From Microcebus murinus (taxonomy: Eukaryota; Chordata; Mammalia; Primates; Cheirogaleidae), in the NCBI RefSeq assembly GCF_040939455.1, contig NC_134111.1, positions 58,608,501-58,672,500 of the forward strand: a DNA stretch of 64,000 nucleotides. The letters are read 5' to 3'. The position numbers were made by a program, and so were the translations under genes. Of the stretch, positions 22,217 through 34,689 are shown piece by piece (the first letter of the stretch is position 1; the number at the start of each line of letters is the position of its first letter). Below the pieces are notes generated by a model that was given only the letters and a program-made list of their open reading frames with translations, was not told the DNA's origin and did not search any database.

Positions 22217-22837
22217 TTTCACTGAGCCCTTTCCCCCACCTCTAAGGGAAAGTAAAATAAAGTTTTACTTCTTTCTATCCTAATTTTTGTGAGAATTATT
22301 TTGCATCTTGATTTACAAGTCTATACTCTAATAGCTAATAATATCAGACTTTGTGTCTAATACTTTGCTACACTTTTGGTTTGACACAAAGAATGTCATA
22401 ATTATACTATTTATACATTCATGTTGTCTAAGAGATTGGATCTGCTACTTAAGGGAGCAATCTGCATGTGACATTAAACATCCAGAGGAAGCCACTATAC
22501 TACCCTTGGAGAATGAGTCACAGATTAATGGGACAGGTAGGGATGGAGGTGCTTCTATTAATATGTTGCCTTCAGTATTCAACTAATTATTTTCTTGATG
22601 TTTTCAAGGAAGATTGGCCCACCTAGTGGGAGAAAGAGGCAAAGCCTTTTAGAAATAGGCCACAGGCTTTGTGTCTGTGGAAGATATATCATAACACTTT
22701 TTCATTTGGTTCTCTAATCTCAAAGTTGTATAGCAGAGGGAGAAGATATAAACATCTCTATTTAGGGGATGTTATAATTAAGGACTAATAACCCTTAATA
22801 ATTTTATGAGAAGGCAAAAACCAAAATGTTAGCCATA
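22217..22837. other. Unassigned non-coding sequence
   Basis: No gene or recognisable repeat is seen between the microsatellite and the hAT-like element. Confidence 0.4.
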
Positions 22838-22845
22838 GTCTAAAG

Positions 22846-23075
22846 CAGGGGTCCTCAAACTACGGCCCACGGGCCACACGTGGCCCCGCCGAGGACATTT
22901 ATCTGGCCCCCAGGGTGTTTTTCCCGCCCCCACTGCCTGTCCTGCTTAGCAGCCAACTCGTCCCAGGTCCACAGTGCGCATGTGTGGAATGTGCCCCCGC
23001 TCTCTCCAGAGGCCCTTCAATGGTCTGAGGGACCGGGAACTGGCCCCCCCCTGTTTAAAAGTTCGAGGACCCCTG
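22846..23075 (-). mobile_element. CpG-rich non-autonomous hAT-type DNA transposon (230 bp)
   Basis: Terminal inverted repeats are CAGGGGTCCTCAAAC at the left and, read inward from the right, CAGGGGTCCTCGAAC; they differ at one position, a CpG-type transition. The flanks are an 8-bp duplication, GTCTAAAG (22838-22845) and GTCTAAGG (23076-23083), one mismatch, the size expected for hAT transposition. About a dozen CpGs survive in 230 bp, implying a fairly young copy. The ends resemble hAT families of the Charlie/OposCharlie type that I remember; family and strand are tentative. No transposase is encoded, so it needed one in trans. Confidence 0.85.
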
Positions 23076-23160
23076 GTCTAAGGCTTACCTTATATCAGTG
23101 GTTTCTAAGCAGCAATGTAAACATATCTATGTTTCTGAAACCACTGGGTTGTCTTTCAGA

Positions 23161-23788
23161 TGTTAATGGAAAAAAAACCCAAACTCCGTAAAATAGTTTA
23201 AAGAGGTTTATTCTCTGCCAGATGTGTGTGACTGGCCTAGAGCATATGGCCTCAAGAGGTCCTGAGAAAATGTGCCCATGGTAGCCGGGTCGCAGCTTGG
23301 TTTTATACATTCACAGAGACAGGGACTATGTGTAAGACCCTAAGTCAATATATGGAGGGCATACATGGGTTTGGCCCCCAAAAGTGGGACATCTTAAAGG
23401 GGAGGATGGTTACAGGTTATAGGTGGGTTTAAAGATTCTTCAATTTGTCATTGATTAAAGACATGTAGCTTTGTCTAAAGGCTTGGAATGTTTTAAGATA
23501 AGGATGTCTACTAATCAGAGACCGCATGCCTCTGGACCTGAAACTCCAGTGATCTGTTGAGTAAATTGATGGCCTGCAGGTAAGGTTTAAGCTTTGTCTC
23601 CTATAGCCTTAGGTCTGTTAATGAGTTACTAAAGGATATCTCCAAGAAGGGAGGGGGCATGATGAGGCAAGTCTGACGATCCTTCTCAAGGCCAGCAACT
23701 CAGCTTTAGGATATTTCTGGGGTCCCCTTGGCCAAAAGGGGGTCTATTCAGTCAGCTAGGGGGTCTTACTATTTTATTTTAATTCACA
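23161..23788 (-). mobile_element. Solo LTR of an ERV1-like endogenous retrovirus (628 bp)
   Basis: On the minus strand it begins TG (forward 23788) and ends CA (forward 23161), flanked by a 4-bp duplication CAGA (23157-23160 and 23789-23792). It has a TATA box (minus-strand TATAAAACCAAG, about 23296-23307) and an AATAAA signal (about 23207-23212) placed in the order U3-R-U5. No primer-binding site or internal region adjoins either side, so it is a solo LTR left by recombination. The 4-bp duplication and the TATAAAACCAAGCTG wording suggest ERV1; the exact family is not named. Confidence 0.8.
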
Positions 23789-23792
23789 CAGA

Positions 23793-24579
23793 TGCAGTGA
23801 AGTTTTTGTGTAAGTCTTTCAGTTGTAAATGGACAACTACAAGATTGTTGTAGGCATCCTGTTTCTTTAAGTTACCCACAGGTTTTCTTGTATTAAAAAT
23901 GGCCTTATACAAATATTAAACAATTGGAGTGTTGAGGAGAGCCACTGAAGGTCTTGGTTTTCATTCTTGCAGCTCCTTCCACTTTTCAATGTGGAATAAT
24001 ATAGTAGTATTTCTCAAATAATAAAGAAATCCTTTACAGAAAAAAAAAAGACCTCCTTTAATGTTATGAGTGTCTGTGTGGGTCTTTAATAAGCATAGGC
24101 GGTTGATGGCAACAGGCCTTTAGGCACATACCTAACAAGGCCTTCAGGCTTTCATTGTTACCTAATCCCACAGGATCTGTCATGTTTTATTGGCTTCTCT
24201 GTTTAGTCATTGTATGGTTTGGCACCATAGTGAAATTTCACATTTTTGGAAACAATAGTGTGAACAAAGATCAGGTTTTTCTTTCTGTTATGTGTTATTC
24301 GATGTGCTTTGAGTGCTTTAAAAAAAAAACACCCTATATTCAGGCAATTATATAGTCTCTCCTATACTAGCCCAGTCTTTTGATCAGAGGTGTTTCTTTC
24401 ATGATTTGGATTTGACAGCTTTATGAGTAGGGAGAGGTGTGACTGAACTCATGGAGGAATTAAGTTTGTGCTAGTAGCTTAGAAGAGAGGGAACAGGGGT
24501 ATTCATTAGAGCGGAGCCAGAAAATTGATTAGGATGATTTGCCAAGTCTATAACATGTTATAGCTAGATGTGCGTGTGG
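23793..24579. other. Unassigned non-coding sequence
   Basis: No recognisable repeat or coding signal beyond short homopolymer runs. Confidence 0.4.
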
Positions 24580-24620
24580 GGTGTGTGTGTGTGTGTGTGT
24601 GTGTGTTTGTGTGTGTTGTG
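24580..24620. repeat. Imperfect (GT)n microsatellite
   Basis: Alternating GT runs for about 40 bp with a few interruptions (GGGG near 24578-24581 and GTTT near 24606). Confidence 0.9.
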
Positions 24621-24904
24621 TTACATGGCCTATTAATTCTTTAATGTGTAGGCTGTAGGAACTGGTACATTGGCAAAGGCATTGCATTTAGTATACGATA
24701 GGCCTTTAATGTTAGAAATCCCAACTTAGGCTTTTTTTTTTTTAATATAAAGTTTCTTTTCCAGGTAGTCAATCAAAAATTTTTTCCCCCTCTCTATCCC
24801 TAAGAAAGGACTATAGGGAAGAAAACCTCTCAGAATAATGGTCTTTTGTTTTCTAGTTCTCTCTGATTTTAGGCAAGAACATTTCAACTCCAGTTTTGAA
24901 ATTT

Positions 24905-25020
24905 TAAAATGTTTTAATTTAGCACCTATTATGTACCAATCATTGTATAATTAGGCTCTGGAAACACAGAAGAAAACAATCCTCTGATTCCAAAAACTTT
25001 CCATCTTAGTATTGGAAAAG
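24905..25020. mobile_element. MIR or antisense L2 end fragment
   Basis: The string 'tttagcacctattatgtaccaatcattgtataattaggctctggaaacacagaagaaaacaa' corresponds to 'gagcacctactatgtgccaggcactgtgctaggcactgggaatacag'. That wording is shared by MIR sense and L2 antisense 3' ends. Confidence 0.55.
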
Positions 25021-27319
25021 ATTGTTTTTAATAATCTAGATCATATTTAAAATTTAAGCTTAAGTGTTACAAATTTTATATTTGAATCTTTTGTTATCTG
25101 GACATATTTTATAGCTTTCTAGAAAGGAAGTGCAGTCTGAGGATCCAGTGCTCCTGCTTATTTTTTTAATAAACAACTACAGTTTTTGTACCTAATTATC
25201 TCTTCTTAGCTATCATATATTGATTAGTTTTTGGAGGGCTATGAACAGACATGAACGTGGCCTTATTGTGAAACTAGTGTTTTATTTCCTGTGGTGTTTA
25301 ACAAAGTAGCTCCAAGACTAAACATGAGAAGCTACAGCATCCTGCCGGAACGTGGAAATGGCAAACTTGCTAAATCTCAGGGAATGAGCTTTTGAAAACT
25401 TTTACCAGTATCTGATAATTCTTAGAGCTATTTTGGACCTTAGCTGCCATTGTCAGCTATGAAACTGGTAGCTTAGAGACACAAGAGAGATGTATCATCC
25501 GTCTCATCTTAGCTATATTTCCTGGAGTCCAGGAAGCAACTCAGATATTTCTAAGCACATTAACCCCAAGGTTTTTCTCAGTTCACTTAAGGGTTCTGAG
25601 TAAAGAGATCTTACTGATTTATACAGAATTCACAATTTCCTAGACATCAAGGCTAATTTCAAATTCTATTAGGGTGTTTTGATAGTAGTTGAGCAGCATT
25701 CTGGCGGGAGACTGGGATGCAGGGTGAAATTTCACATCATAACTGGATAGAAGTTTGGAGAGATGAGGGGTGTACACGGAGGTTAGCTGTTGATGTATCA
25801 ATGCTCATAGGTATGCATTAAGTGTGGGTCTTCACTTTGTCTAAATTCATCTTCAACATGTCTGGAATTGTTAATCAGTAGATCTATCTTTCAATCTTTC
25901 AAAGACAAAGGAGAGATGTAAGCCCTACTCCTTATTTCTAGAAACCACCAGGAAGAAATAACATTTCCATATGTATTCTCTTCAGTTTGCTAATTGCAAT
26001 CTGATTCGTCGCTTTATTTGTCATGAATTCACTTCTGTGTCCCCATCTGAACACTATTGGGTTTTTTAAAGTTTCTGGATTCTTTTCCCTGAAAGAATTT
26101 AAGGGAGCTTATAAAAGTGTAGCCAATAAAGTTATATTTTTTACTTCAAGACTCCTGTCCCAAATGCAAGAAATCCTTAGGGTTTACTTTTAAATAATCA
26201 TGCAAAACTTCTGAATAACCAGAAGTAACAGATATGCAGCAAAAATAAATTTCACTTTCTGAGTGGATGTTGTCCTGGTGTTACCCTCACAGTGAGAATC
26301 AAGAGGAGTGTGCCACCTGAAACTGGGCAGAGCCACTGGGCCAGCCAAAATCAGTACAATACGCCCAGGAGTGTTGTCAGAACACTCTTGATTTCACCAC
26401 CCTTGGGTGTTCACACGGGAGGATGCCACTGACAGGTATGCAGCCAAGCGGTAATTGTTAGGTGTCACCTTCTGCTGGGAAATAAGAGAATTAAGTAATT
26501 GCTTTTATGCCACCAATTACAGATACCATGACCTCTCTTTGGGAAATAATGCCCCTTAAACTGGACCAAACCCACACTTTATAAAATATAAATTTTTAGG
26601 GTTCTGCCTTGTTTAGCATTTGAGATTGCATTTTGGATACATTTCAAAGGAACACAGCCAACTTGGCTTTACTCGAAGACTGCCCAGCCAACCTGGATCC
26701 CATCAGAAAGTAATTATTCAATCTGAATTTTTCAGGGCCCTATCTTCGCCCTCCTATTTCCTTCTCCATTATGTTGCTCGTGTTCAGAGCTTATTACTGC
26801 TGCCAGCAGATATGTTGGCTGAAACTGTCAGGAAAAGCAGAATCAGTCCAAATTGAAGGTTGCTAGGTATATAGATGAAAGATTTGATGGGGAAGGAATT
26901 ATGGTTTAAAATAAACCTTTAAAAAACTTTCAGATTTTATTCAACCATATTATTACCAATAGCAAAAGCAAAAGCAAAAGGACTTTTTACCTTTTCACTA
27001 AAAAAAAGCACTTTATGGCTTCTCTTTGGCATATCCACATTGCCAATATTACTACTCTTGAGCTTTGGGGCCATTATTAAGTAAAATAAGTGTGATTTGA
27101 ATCCAAGCATTGCAATACTGCTGTAGTCAGTCTGATAACCGAGACGGCTACTAGGGCAGGTGTCATCCACAGCATGGATGCACTGGACAAAGGGATGATT
27201 CATGTCTTAGCTGGGATGCAGTGGAATGGGATGGTGTGAAATTTTATCAAGCTACTTAGAATGGCATGCAATTTAGAACTCATGAATTGTTTATTTCTTG
27301 AATTTTCCATTTAACTTTT
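25021..27319. other. Unassigned, repeat-poor non-coding sequence
   Basis: No repeat family is recognised over about 2.3 kb. A short GCAAAA-type tandem lies at about 26960-26980, and an imperfect inverted repeat (26292-26312 with 26392-26407) is noted in the findings. Open frames of 78-88 codons look like chance. Confidence 0.4.
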
Positions 27320-27387
27320 TTGGACCATGGTTACTGCAGGTACCTGAAACCAAGAAAAACAAAATTGCAGATAAGGAGGGACTACTG
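27320..27387. mobile_element. Tigger-type (TcMar) terminal fragment
   Basis: The string 'accatggttactgcaggtacctgaaacca...gcagataaggagggactactg' followed by TA matches the terminal inverted repeat of a Tigger-group element ('ccgcggttactgcaggtacctgaaacc...gcggataagggggactactg'). Only about 68 bp at one end is present; no partner terminus is seen nearby. Confidence 0.6.
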
Positions 27388-27439
27388 TATTCTCTTTTCT
27401 TTATTGACGTCACCAAACTCCCAGTTATCAAAATCAGAA

Positions 27440-28215
27440 ATTCGTAAGTTCATTTTGCATCCCTTATCCTATCAGTTGTCTAGACTCATTAGATTTGTCT
27501 CCAAATCCATCTTGAATGAATCACTTTTTTTCCTTTCCTACTACTACAACCTTAGTTCTGGTCTTGTTATCTCTTGCTGAGAATTTTCTAACTGTTCTTT
27601 CTTCCTCTAGCCTTTCCTATCAAATCTATCCTACACAATACGATCTGAAGGATCTAACAAAAATACAAATTCAAACTATTTTGCTCCCGTGCTTAAATGC
27701 TTTCAACAGCTCTTCATCATCTATACTATCCTATAGATATTATAGGATGCATTTTAGATGCTTGATACAAAAATATGATTCTCCACAAACTGCATCCCAT
27801 TGTTCTTTCTCACCACTCTCTGCTGTACTCTAAGCTTCCACATCAACCTGCTTATTGTTCTCTGCACATGTTGTATTTATAAGACTTTTGGTCACGTGGT
27901 TTTATATTCTTGGAATGGCTTCCCTCCCTAATTTGCCAGTGGCTAATTCATCCTTTAAGGCTTAGATCTGGTGTTATGCCTGCCCAAAATTCTTCTCCAA
28001 AACCTTCCAAGGAAGAGTACCCTTATTTATTGATACTATAACACTATGTTCCCAAATATTGCAGTGCTTTACAGCATTAAAAATTATAAATTTTTAAATT
28101 GTTTTTACCACTAAAGTATAGATTCAAAAGTCAGACTGTTTCATATTACTGTATTCCATGTGGCTTCCATAGTACCTTGCACATAATAACCACTCAGCAA
28201 ATGTTGGTTGACTGC
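27440..28215 (+). mobile_element. L2 LINE 3' region
   Basis: Sense L2 wording runs through the interval: 'ctactactacaaccttagttctggtctt', 'ttgctcccgtgcttaaatgctttcaacagctcttcat', 'gctaattcatcctttaaggcttagatctggtgttatgcc', ending 'taccttgcacataataaccactcagcaaatgttggttgact'. They match the end of L2 ORF2 and the 3' UTR. It is decayed, and the 86- and 105-codon frames overlapping it are not genes. Confidence 0.75.
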
Positions 28216-29059
28216 ACAACGGTTGAATGTACCTTACCCAAGAGTCTTGGGCACCAGTATCTGTTGGTTTCTGATTGCTAGATCTTTCAGTTCTTTAGGA
28301 TCTTTTTCCAAGTGCTATATAGTTAAGATGCCTTAACAATTACAACTCTTTTAAAGAAGCTTTATAATAACAGATCGTGTAAGTTTTAACTCTTCCTTCT
28401 CAGATAGCTAGGTCCTTCAAGGGCTTTAAGTTATATTTTTATAAAAAGTTATATGTTCTCTGCCAACACTCTGGAAATGCCTATAAAAAAAAGGAAAGAA
28501 ACTTCAACACACACTTCTACTAACTCACTGACCTGCCAAGTTCCTTCTGGAACGATAAGTTGCCAAGCACCAGGCACTGTAACTTGTCATCCCCAGTGAA
28601 TGAGAGGAAGAGGTGGTGTGGAAAGAACATCCTGTTGTGCAGAACCTCAGTAACTAAAGTGTTGTCATCTCACGTTATCTTTTTTTCTCATTAGTGCATC
28701 TGTTCAATCTTATGCTTCCCTGCATGCCACACGGTTGAATTAGATCAGTAAAATCCAGCTGATGCAAAGAAGCTGGAGCATAAGAGAAGCAGGAAAGTTT
28801 AAGTGAATTCCTTATTTCATAGTCCTAAGTGGTAATAAATAGCAGCACAGGAAACACATGGAGGTTTCATGAACACCGTCTTCTGGTTCCTGAAGACCTC
28901 TGAATGTTAGAATGTTAATCCTGATGTCTTTTCCTTAGTCCACCTGTCTGAATCCTGATATTACTAGAAATAATTTATTTTTCTTTTAGAAAGATACATT
29001 TGAAAAATATCAACCGATGTATATGCGAATTCTCATTGATAACAATACTTGTGTTCTAC
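28216..29059. other. Unassigned non-coding sequence
   Basis: No repeat or gene recognised. Confidence 0.4.
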
Positions 29060-29290
29060 AGAAAGAGTTCTACTAGCTACCTGACTACCTACTATGTATC
29101 AAACATGCAGTATTTGCTTTACATATGTTCTCTCACTTAATTTGCACAAGATTCTGAAATAATATTCCATTTTTAATATGTAGAAACCAAGGCTCAGAGG
29201 GTATAAGTAATTTGCTTGAGGTTCTACAGTTGGTAAGTACCTGAACTGAGATGAAAATGTAAGTCAGTTTTGTTTTAGCTTAAGTACTCT
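29060..29290 (+). mobile_element. MIR SINE
   Basis: Sense MIR: 'ctacctactatgtatcaaacatgcagtatttgctttacatatgttctctcacttaat', then 'ttaatatgtagaaaccaaggctcagagggtataagtaatttgcttgaggttctacag'. It corresponds to the MIR core and flanks. Confidence 0.75.
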
Positions 29291-32200
29291 AAAAGTACTT
29301 GTTCTTTTTGTTAAAATACAGTTTGTTAAATGTGGATCTTATAGTGCTTTTGGATATTTTTAGCTTTAATAAACTATACATTGAAAGTATTGAATTTGTC
29401 ATTTTAAATTATTGAGCGAGGGGTACATTTATTACTCTTAGAGTCTCAGAGTCTCAAATGCAAGAACATGACAAATGTTAGCAGTAGTTAAGTGTTAATA
29501 TTTGTTATTTATTTTAAGATATAAACAACAGTGGTAGGCATTTTTATTCACAAGGAAGGATGAGAAATATCTTTTGCTTTCATGGGTCATATAACCTGTT
29601 TGGGTTAGTCAGTCCTTGTGCTTGGGATGACAGCTTAGCAAGTTGATAGTGCTTGTCTTTATGGCCCTTTAGCCGAACTTGACATTGATCTATGAAATGA
29701 AAGGTTTGGAGAAGTACTAACTTCACATTGCCTGCATGCTCATGAAACATGATTTTATCAAACACACAGGGCAAATTATTTATAGAAAAGATGACACTGA
29801 CTTTTAAGACCATTTGAAATCTGTACTAATTCAAAGACTGCCAGAACCTTACTATTGCAGAAACTCACTCAGAGGAGCAAGTCTTGAAATAAGAAACAAA
29901 TAATTGATAATTAGAAACTCCAACATGAAGTTTCCAAATCCTTGAAAATTTACTAACAAAAGGAGATAGACACCCTTAACATGAAAGTGAACTTTTTAAT
30001 TTCCTAGTAAGGGTGAAGGTGATTTTATCTTGTTTGAGAAGATATTTTAGATTTTAGTCATTTTATTTTAATAAAAACATCTAGTTAAATTCCTTCTTTG
30101 CCATTTTCTTAAGTTCATCTTGGGTATATGAGACTCTCTTCTAAAATGCTAAATTAAAACGTGGTTAATTGAGCTTTCCTGAATATTATCATCTTTAAAA
30201 TATTAAGTTAGAGAAGATGAGAAATGAACTTATATCTTTTCCTTACTTTTAAAAACAAAACAAATATTCTTTATTATGGGGACATACCATATTATGAGGT
30301 TATACTGTAGAAGTATGTCAAGATTATATTTTAGATTACAAAGAAATATTATATTAGGATAATAGATCCAATCAACTAGGCAGATAAAATTTTATGGGCT
30401 AGCTAATAACAAGTTGTATAGTTCAAATACTTCTAAGTTCACGTAAACCTAGCTGTGCTATGTAAAAAGACAAAGGAGGCAGTGAGAGCCTAGCTGGGTT
30501 TCAAACCCATAAAGCTAGCTCTCAATAGCATGAGTCACTCAGAGATAAAGGCATCCAGTGATTTACTTGAATCCATTCGGTGCCAGCCTGGAAAAGATTT
30601 GGGAAATTAGCAGTGTCCTCACTTTTTTGATGGTGTGGCTAAAGAAAGGCTAATTCATGAAAAGGAGAAACCCTTTTCATTTGACATTGGATTTCCTCCT
30701 AGCTCAAACACAAATGGCATTACTAATAACAACGCAACGTGCCGGGCGGCCAGAAGGATATTATGTGCCTTTGAGAATAGGCTACCATCTTAAGCATAAC
30801 TAAAGGGTGACCTGGGTAATTTTGAATCCATAAACAAACTCATTTGACAGACTATCCCTTCTTACTGGGGAAAAAAAAAAGAACATCAATAGGAGATCAT
30901 TAATTTCCCAAGCAGCTGTGCTTTGTAAAGCACTTGACAGTTTCCATTTTTACCCTGTGAATGATTTCTTGGCCTGGTTAGAATGTATGATTCAGGTACA
31001 CGCAGATTCTTTGTGGAACATTAGAATGATGAAGTATACTTAGAATTAGAAAGTGTATTATCCACCAACTTTTCTCTTTGAAGATGTTGACAGTCACTAT
31101 AATTTGACTACAAGCGTAATTGAGAAACGGGGCTGTGCGAAGTCAACCACAAAGTCATCCTCATGGCACTAGGTGGTGTTCGCATCTCCTCCCCAGTGGC
31201 AGCGATGCCTCTTCTGAGTTTAGTAAAGGGGTCGAGGCTCATCCCTGGTTCCTCCAGGCCCATCCAGGGTCTCCTTGCCAGTGGAGGAATGAGGCAGAAT
31301 GAATGCTGGGACCTTCCCAGAGATGGAATGAAGGAAACAGGAAACAGTTTTACGATGGCAAGATATTGTTGACTCCAGACTTCAGGAAAGACCGGAAGGT
31401 GATCAGTCATTTACTCTGACCTGAATGCATGTTTTGTTAGGTCATTAAACTGCATGTAGGTATGTAGCTGCAGCCAGGCTGTGTGTCTTCTTTGTCTGGT
31501 TCCTTATTCAGAAAGCACCAACCTAGGGTTGATGGCTGTTCTTGCCCTTCAAGCTCACTTCATGGTTGAAACTTGAATGTGTTTCATTGTATCCTTGAGA
31601 GTAGCTCTTTGCTCTGTCTTCTTATTACCAACCTTTACAACTCTGGCGGCTTTTTTTTTTACTTCTCCTCAATGCCCTCTGCCCAAGCAAATGATTTGCA
31701 GGGAGTATGATTCCACTTCTGGCCTTGGTTTCCCTCCCACTTAAATTGTCTCTCTCTCTCTCTCTCTAATTGGCATAGTTTCCTGATCATGGATTGGAGG
31801 TAAACTCATTTTACAACCTGGTTTCTGCTAGCCTGCTCATATCATTCCTAGTTTAATAATAAACCTTTTTTTGTTGTTGCTCTTAGCATAATTTGTAAAT
31901 TACTTCCCAGAGCCGCCCTTACTAAATGTCTGTGACCTTATTGTCAAGAAAGGCTTGACAAGCAGAAGCTGCTGCCTGGGGGCTGGAATGTCCCACTTCC
32001 TGTTCTTTCTCTCCAAGCTGAAGCATTCTATCCAAACAAAAACTGAACTCGGAGCACACGTGACCCGGAGTTAGCTTGAAACGAAACTCTCTGAAGATGA
32101 AAAACTTTACACATTAACTCCTGGTTCCACTCCATCTACTTACAGGGCCTAAGACCACAAAGAAGGCCTTTTTAAAAGAACCAAAATAAACAAATGGATG

Positions 32201-33890
32201 GTTCAGGCTGTGGACTAAGAAAAACAAGCAAACAGCAGCCTCATATAGCATCAGATTAATTGCTGCTAAGCTCTAACAAAACAGTAAGAAATTTAGACAA
32301 TGGAATAGTATTGTCGAAATAAGTGACCCCACAGCCTTGCTAGACACTGCTTGATCCTGATAGGGTATTTTAGCATAAAGGAAGTCAGTCATTGGCCGCC
32401 AACCAATGGTGTTCCTGAGCACAAGGAGAAGATGAATCCTGCATCTTCACTACAAAAATATCATTACTACAGAATGGCCCCTCTGTTATAAAAACCTGGG
32501 ATTCATCTTGATGTTTTCCTTGTAGTCGTTTTTCCAGTTTTTCTAATAATCATTTATTTAATACTAACATATAATTCAGGCCTTACCAGAAGGGCACAAA
32601 GCCATATATTAAAATGAAGGCTTGCTTTCTTTTCTTTTGAAGACAAATTAACATTAAGTCACAATATGAATGGAGACAGGAAATCACCAACCAATCAGCA
32701 AAGTGGCGGCCCTTAAAATGACAGATATAAGGGGAGAAACCTCAATTTTTAAAGGGGAGATGCCACTCAGGAGAGGGAAGAAGCTGGGAAGAGAGAAGGG
32801 GTTAGAAAGATGGGGGTACTGGGTCCAAGAGGGGGTAGTGAGCACCTAGCAGATGGGGTGAGCGGTGCAAAGGCTGAGTACCAGAGCTATACATCCTGTA
32901 GGCTCTGGCCAGGCAGGGCATGAAAACTCATGACGGAGGTTGGGGGGAGATGCCTTTCCCACAGGAACTTCCGTGGCAGGCCTCTGCTCTGGCTCTAGTG
33001 GTAGCCATTGGAACAGTGGGCCTTGCCTCTGCAGAGTCCTGGGCCAACCTTTATGGCATAGGCAGCACTTTCCTTTCTTAAGCCCATGTCTCCCTTGGTG
33101 AGATCCCTAGAACCCCGTATTCACAAGGCATCTCATGGCCAGTAAGCAGCAAAGCAGTGCCCAGCAGAACAAGTACAGTATGATCTTAATTTATCTATCT
33201 AACACCTGTGAGGTGGCCAAGACTTGAAAAAGCTATAACTCATAATACCTGGCCACCCTGCGGGAGGAATCCACCAGGGTATCTGCACATATCACTGGAG
33301 ATGGGAAGCAATTCCCATTCTGCACTCCAGATTCCACAGACTGGGAGCTACCTTGGCCCCTGCAGTGGCTACAGAAGCTGGGGTTTGCTAGAAGCTTGTA
33401 TCACAACTCTCTAAGGCCAGATTCTAAAGCCACTAGCATCACTCCCCATTGTCAGGGCCTTGACAGACATCAAGCCAGATAGTATTTCCCCATCCCGACT
33501 CCAACATTCTCATAAGCATTAAGGATCCTCTGAATATACAATCAGCAATGATGGGAGCCGTGGAGGAGAATAAGAAAGGTCTTCGCTTGCAGGTGGACAT
33601 CTTGAGCCATTGCATATCGAGACAGATTAGTTGTACGCTGGGGTGATTAACTGGGGGGGAGGAGGGATCCCTCAAGATAGGAACTCCTAGTTCTAAAACT
33701 GAAACTCCTGGACAAACTAAGATGAATGGGTCACCCTTTTGCATACCAAACTATACAGGGGAAGCATTCTTCATTTTCTATTTATGCAATAAAACTTTAA
33801 TTTAGACTCTGTTAACTTGCTACTTGATTCAACTAAGGGCTCATAAACACATCCTTGACAAATTATTATAATAAACATTAGGTAACCCAC
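29291..33890. other. Long unassigned, repeat-poor stretch
   Basis: I recognise no transposon with confidence over about 4.6 kb. It contains a (TC)n tract (31748-31768) and a purine-rich stretch at about 32760-32840. The 33640-33740 part has wording ('gttctaaaactgaaactcctggacaaact') reminiscent of an old interspersed repeat I cannot name. Open frames of 60-101 codons on both strands around 31.1-31.4 and 33.2-33.7 kb have no domain I recognise. It could include conserved non-coding DNA. Confidence 0.35.
31748..31768. repeat. (TC)n microsatellite
   Basis: About ten perfect TC units. Confidence 0.95.
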
Positions 33891-33900
33891 AATCAATTTA

Positions 33901-34288
33901 TTTATTTATTTTTCTATATACTTATTTTTACTTGTTTTAAATTTCAAAATATTATGAGGGTACAAATGTTTTTGGTTACATGGATTGTATTTGTAATGCT
34001 TGAGTCGTGGCTATAAGTGTGCCCATCACTCAAATAGCGTTCATTGTACTCATTAGGTAGGTTTTTGCCCATCCCCTGTTCCCTCTCCCCACGGCCTGAT
34101 TTCTACTGAGTTTTACTTTCCTCTGTGCACGTGTGTGCTCGTTGGTTAGTTCCAATTTAATAGTGAGTGCATGTGGTATTTGTTTTTCCATCCTTTAGCT
34201 ACTTTACTTAGGATAATGGTCTCCAGTTCCATCCAAATTGTTGCAGAGGTATTAATTCATCCTTTTTTATGACTAAGAAGTATTCCAT
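33901..34288 (-). mobile_element. 5'-truncated L1 3' end with target-site duplication, antisense
   Basis: The insertion opens with a T-rich tail complement and 'atattatgagggtacaaatgtttttggttacatgg'. It continues through 'ttgcccatcccctgttccctctcccc' and 'tggtctccagttccatccaaattgttgca' to 'aagtattccat'. This is the antisense of a primate L1 3' UTR and ORF2 end. The flanking direct repeat is AATCAATTTA (33891-33900) and AATCAACTTA (34289-34298), one mismatch. About 390 bp was inserted. Confidence 0.85.
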
Positions 34289-34424
34289 AATCAACTTAAG
34301 AGGAAAAAAATTGAAGTTTTCTGCAAGCACTTACACATTGATATAGCTCTGTCAATTTAACATTGTTCTTATGTTGTACTTTACAGTGAGGTTTAAAGCC
34401 TTTGAAGAATGCTATTAGAATAAT

Positions 34425-34650
34425 TATAATGATTATAACTAGGATTTATATAGTACTAGGTAAATTGGAAACATTTTTTATATCCATTTTGTTATGTGAT
34501 CTTCACACCAATCTTGGGAATATTGCTTTCATTTATGTTTTGTTAATGTGGAAAGTGAGGCTTAGGGAAGTTCAATGACTGGCAAAAGGCCATAAAGCTC
34601 ATAAACAACAGTCTAGGATCTTGAACATGGTCTTCTTGACTTCAAAGGTC
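34425..34650 (+). mobile_element. MIR SINE
   Basis: Sense MIR: 'ttgttatgtgatcttcacaccaatcttgggaata', 'aatgtggaaagtgaggcttagggaagttcaatgactggcaaaaggccataaagctcataa'. Core and 3' parts are recognisable. Confidence 0.75.
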
Positions 34651-34689
34651 CCTTAAGGGCCTTGTTAAAGAGTTTGGTTTCTAAATTAA

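Noticed and set aside
21780..22283. 167-codon plus frame rich in Phe, Leu and Ser
   Set aside because: More than a third of it translates the TTTC/TTCC microsatellite.
22880..23191. 103-codon plus frame
   Set aside because: It covers the hAT-type element and runs across its right border into flanking sequence and the LTR.
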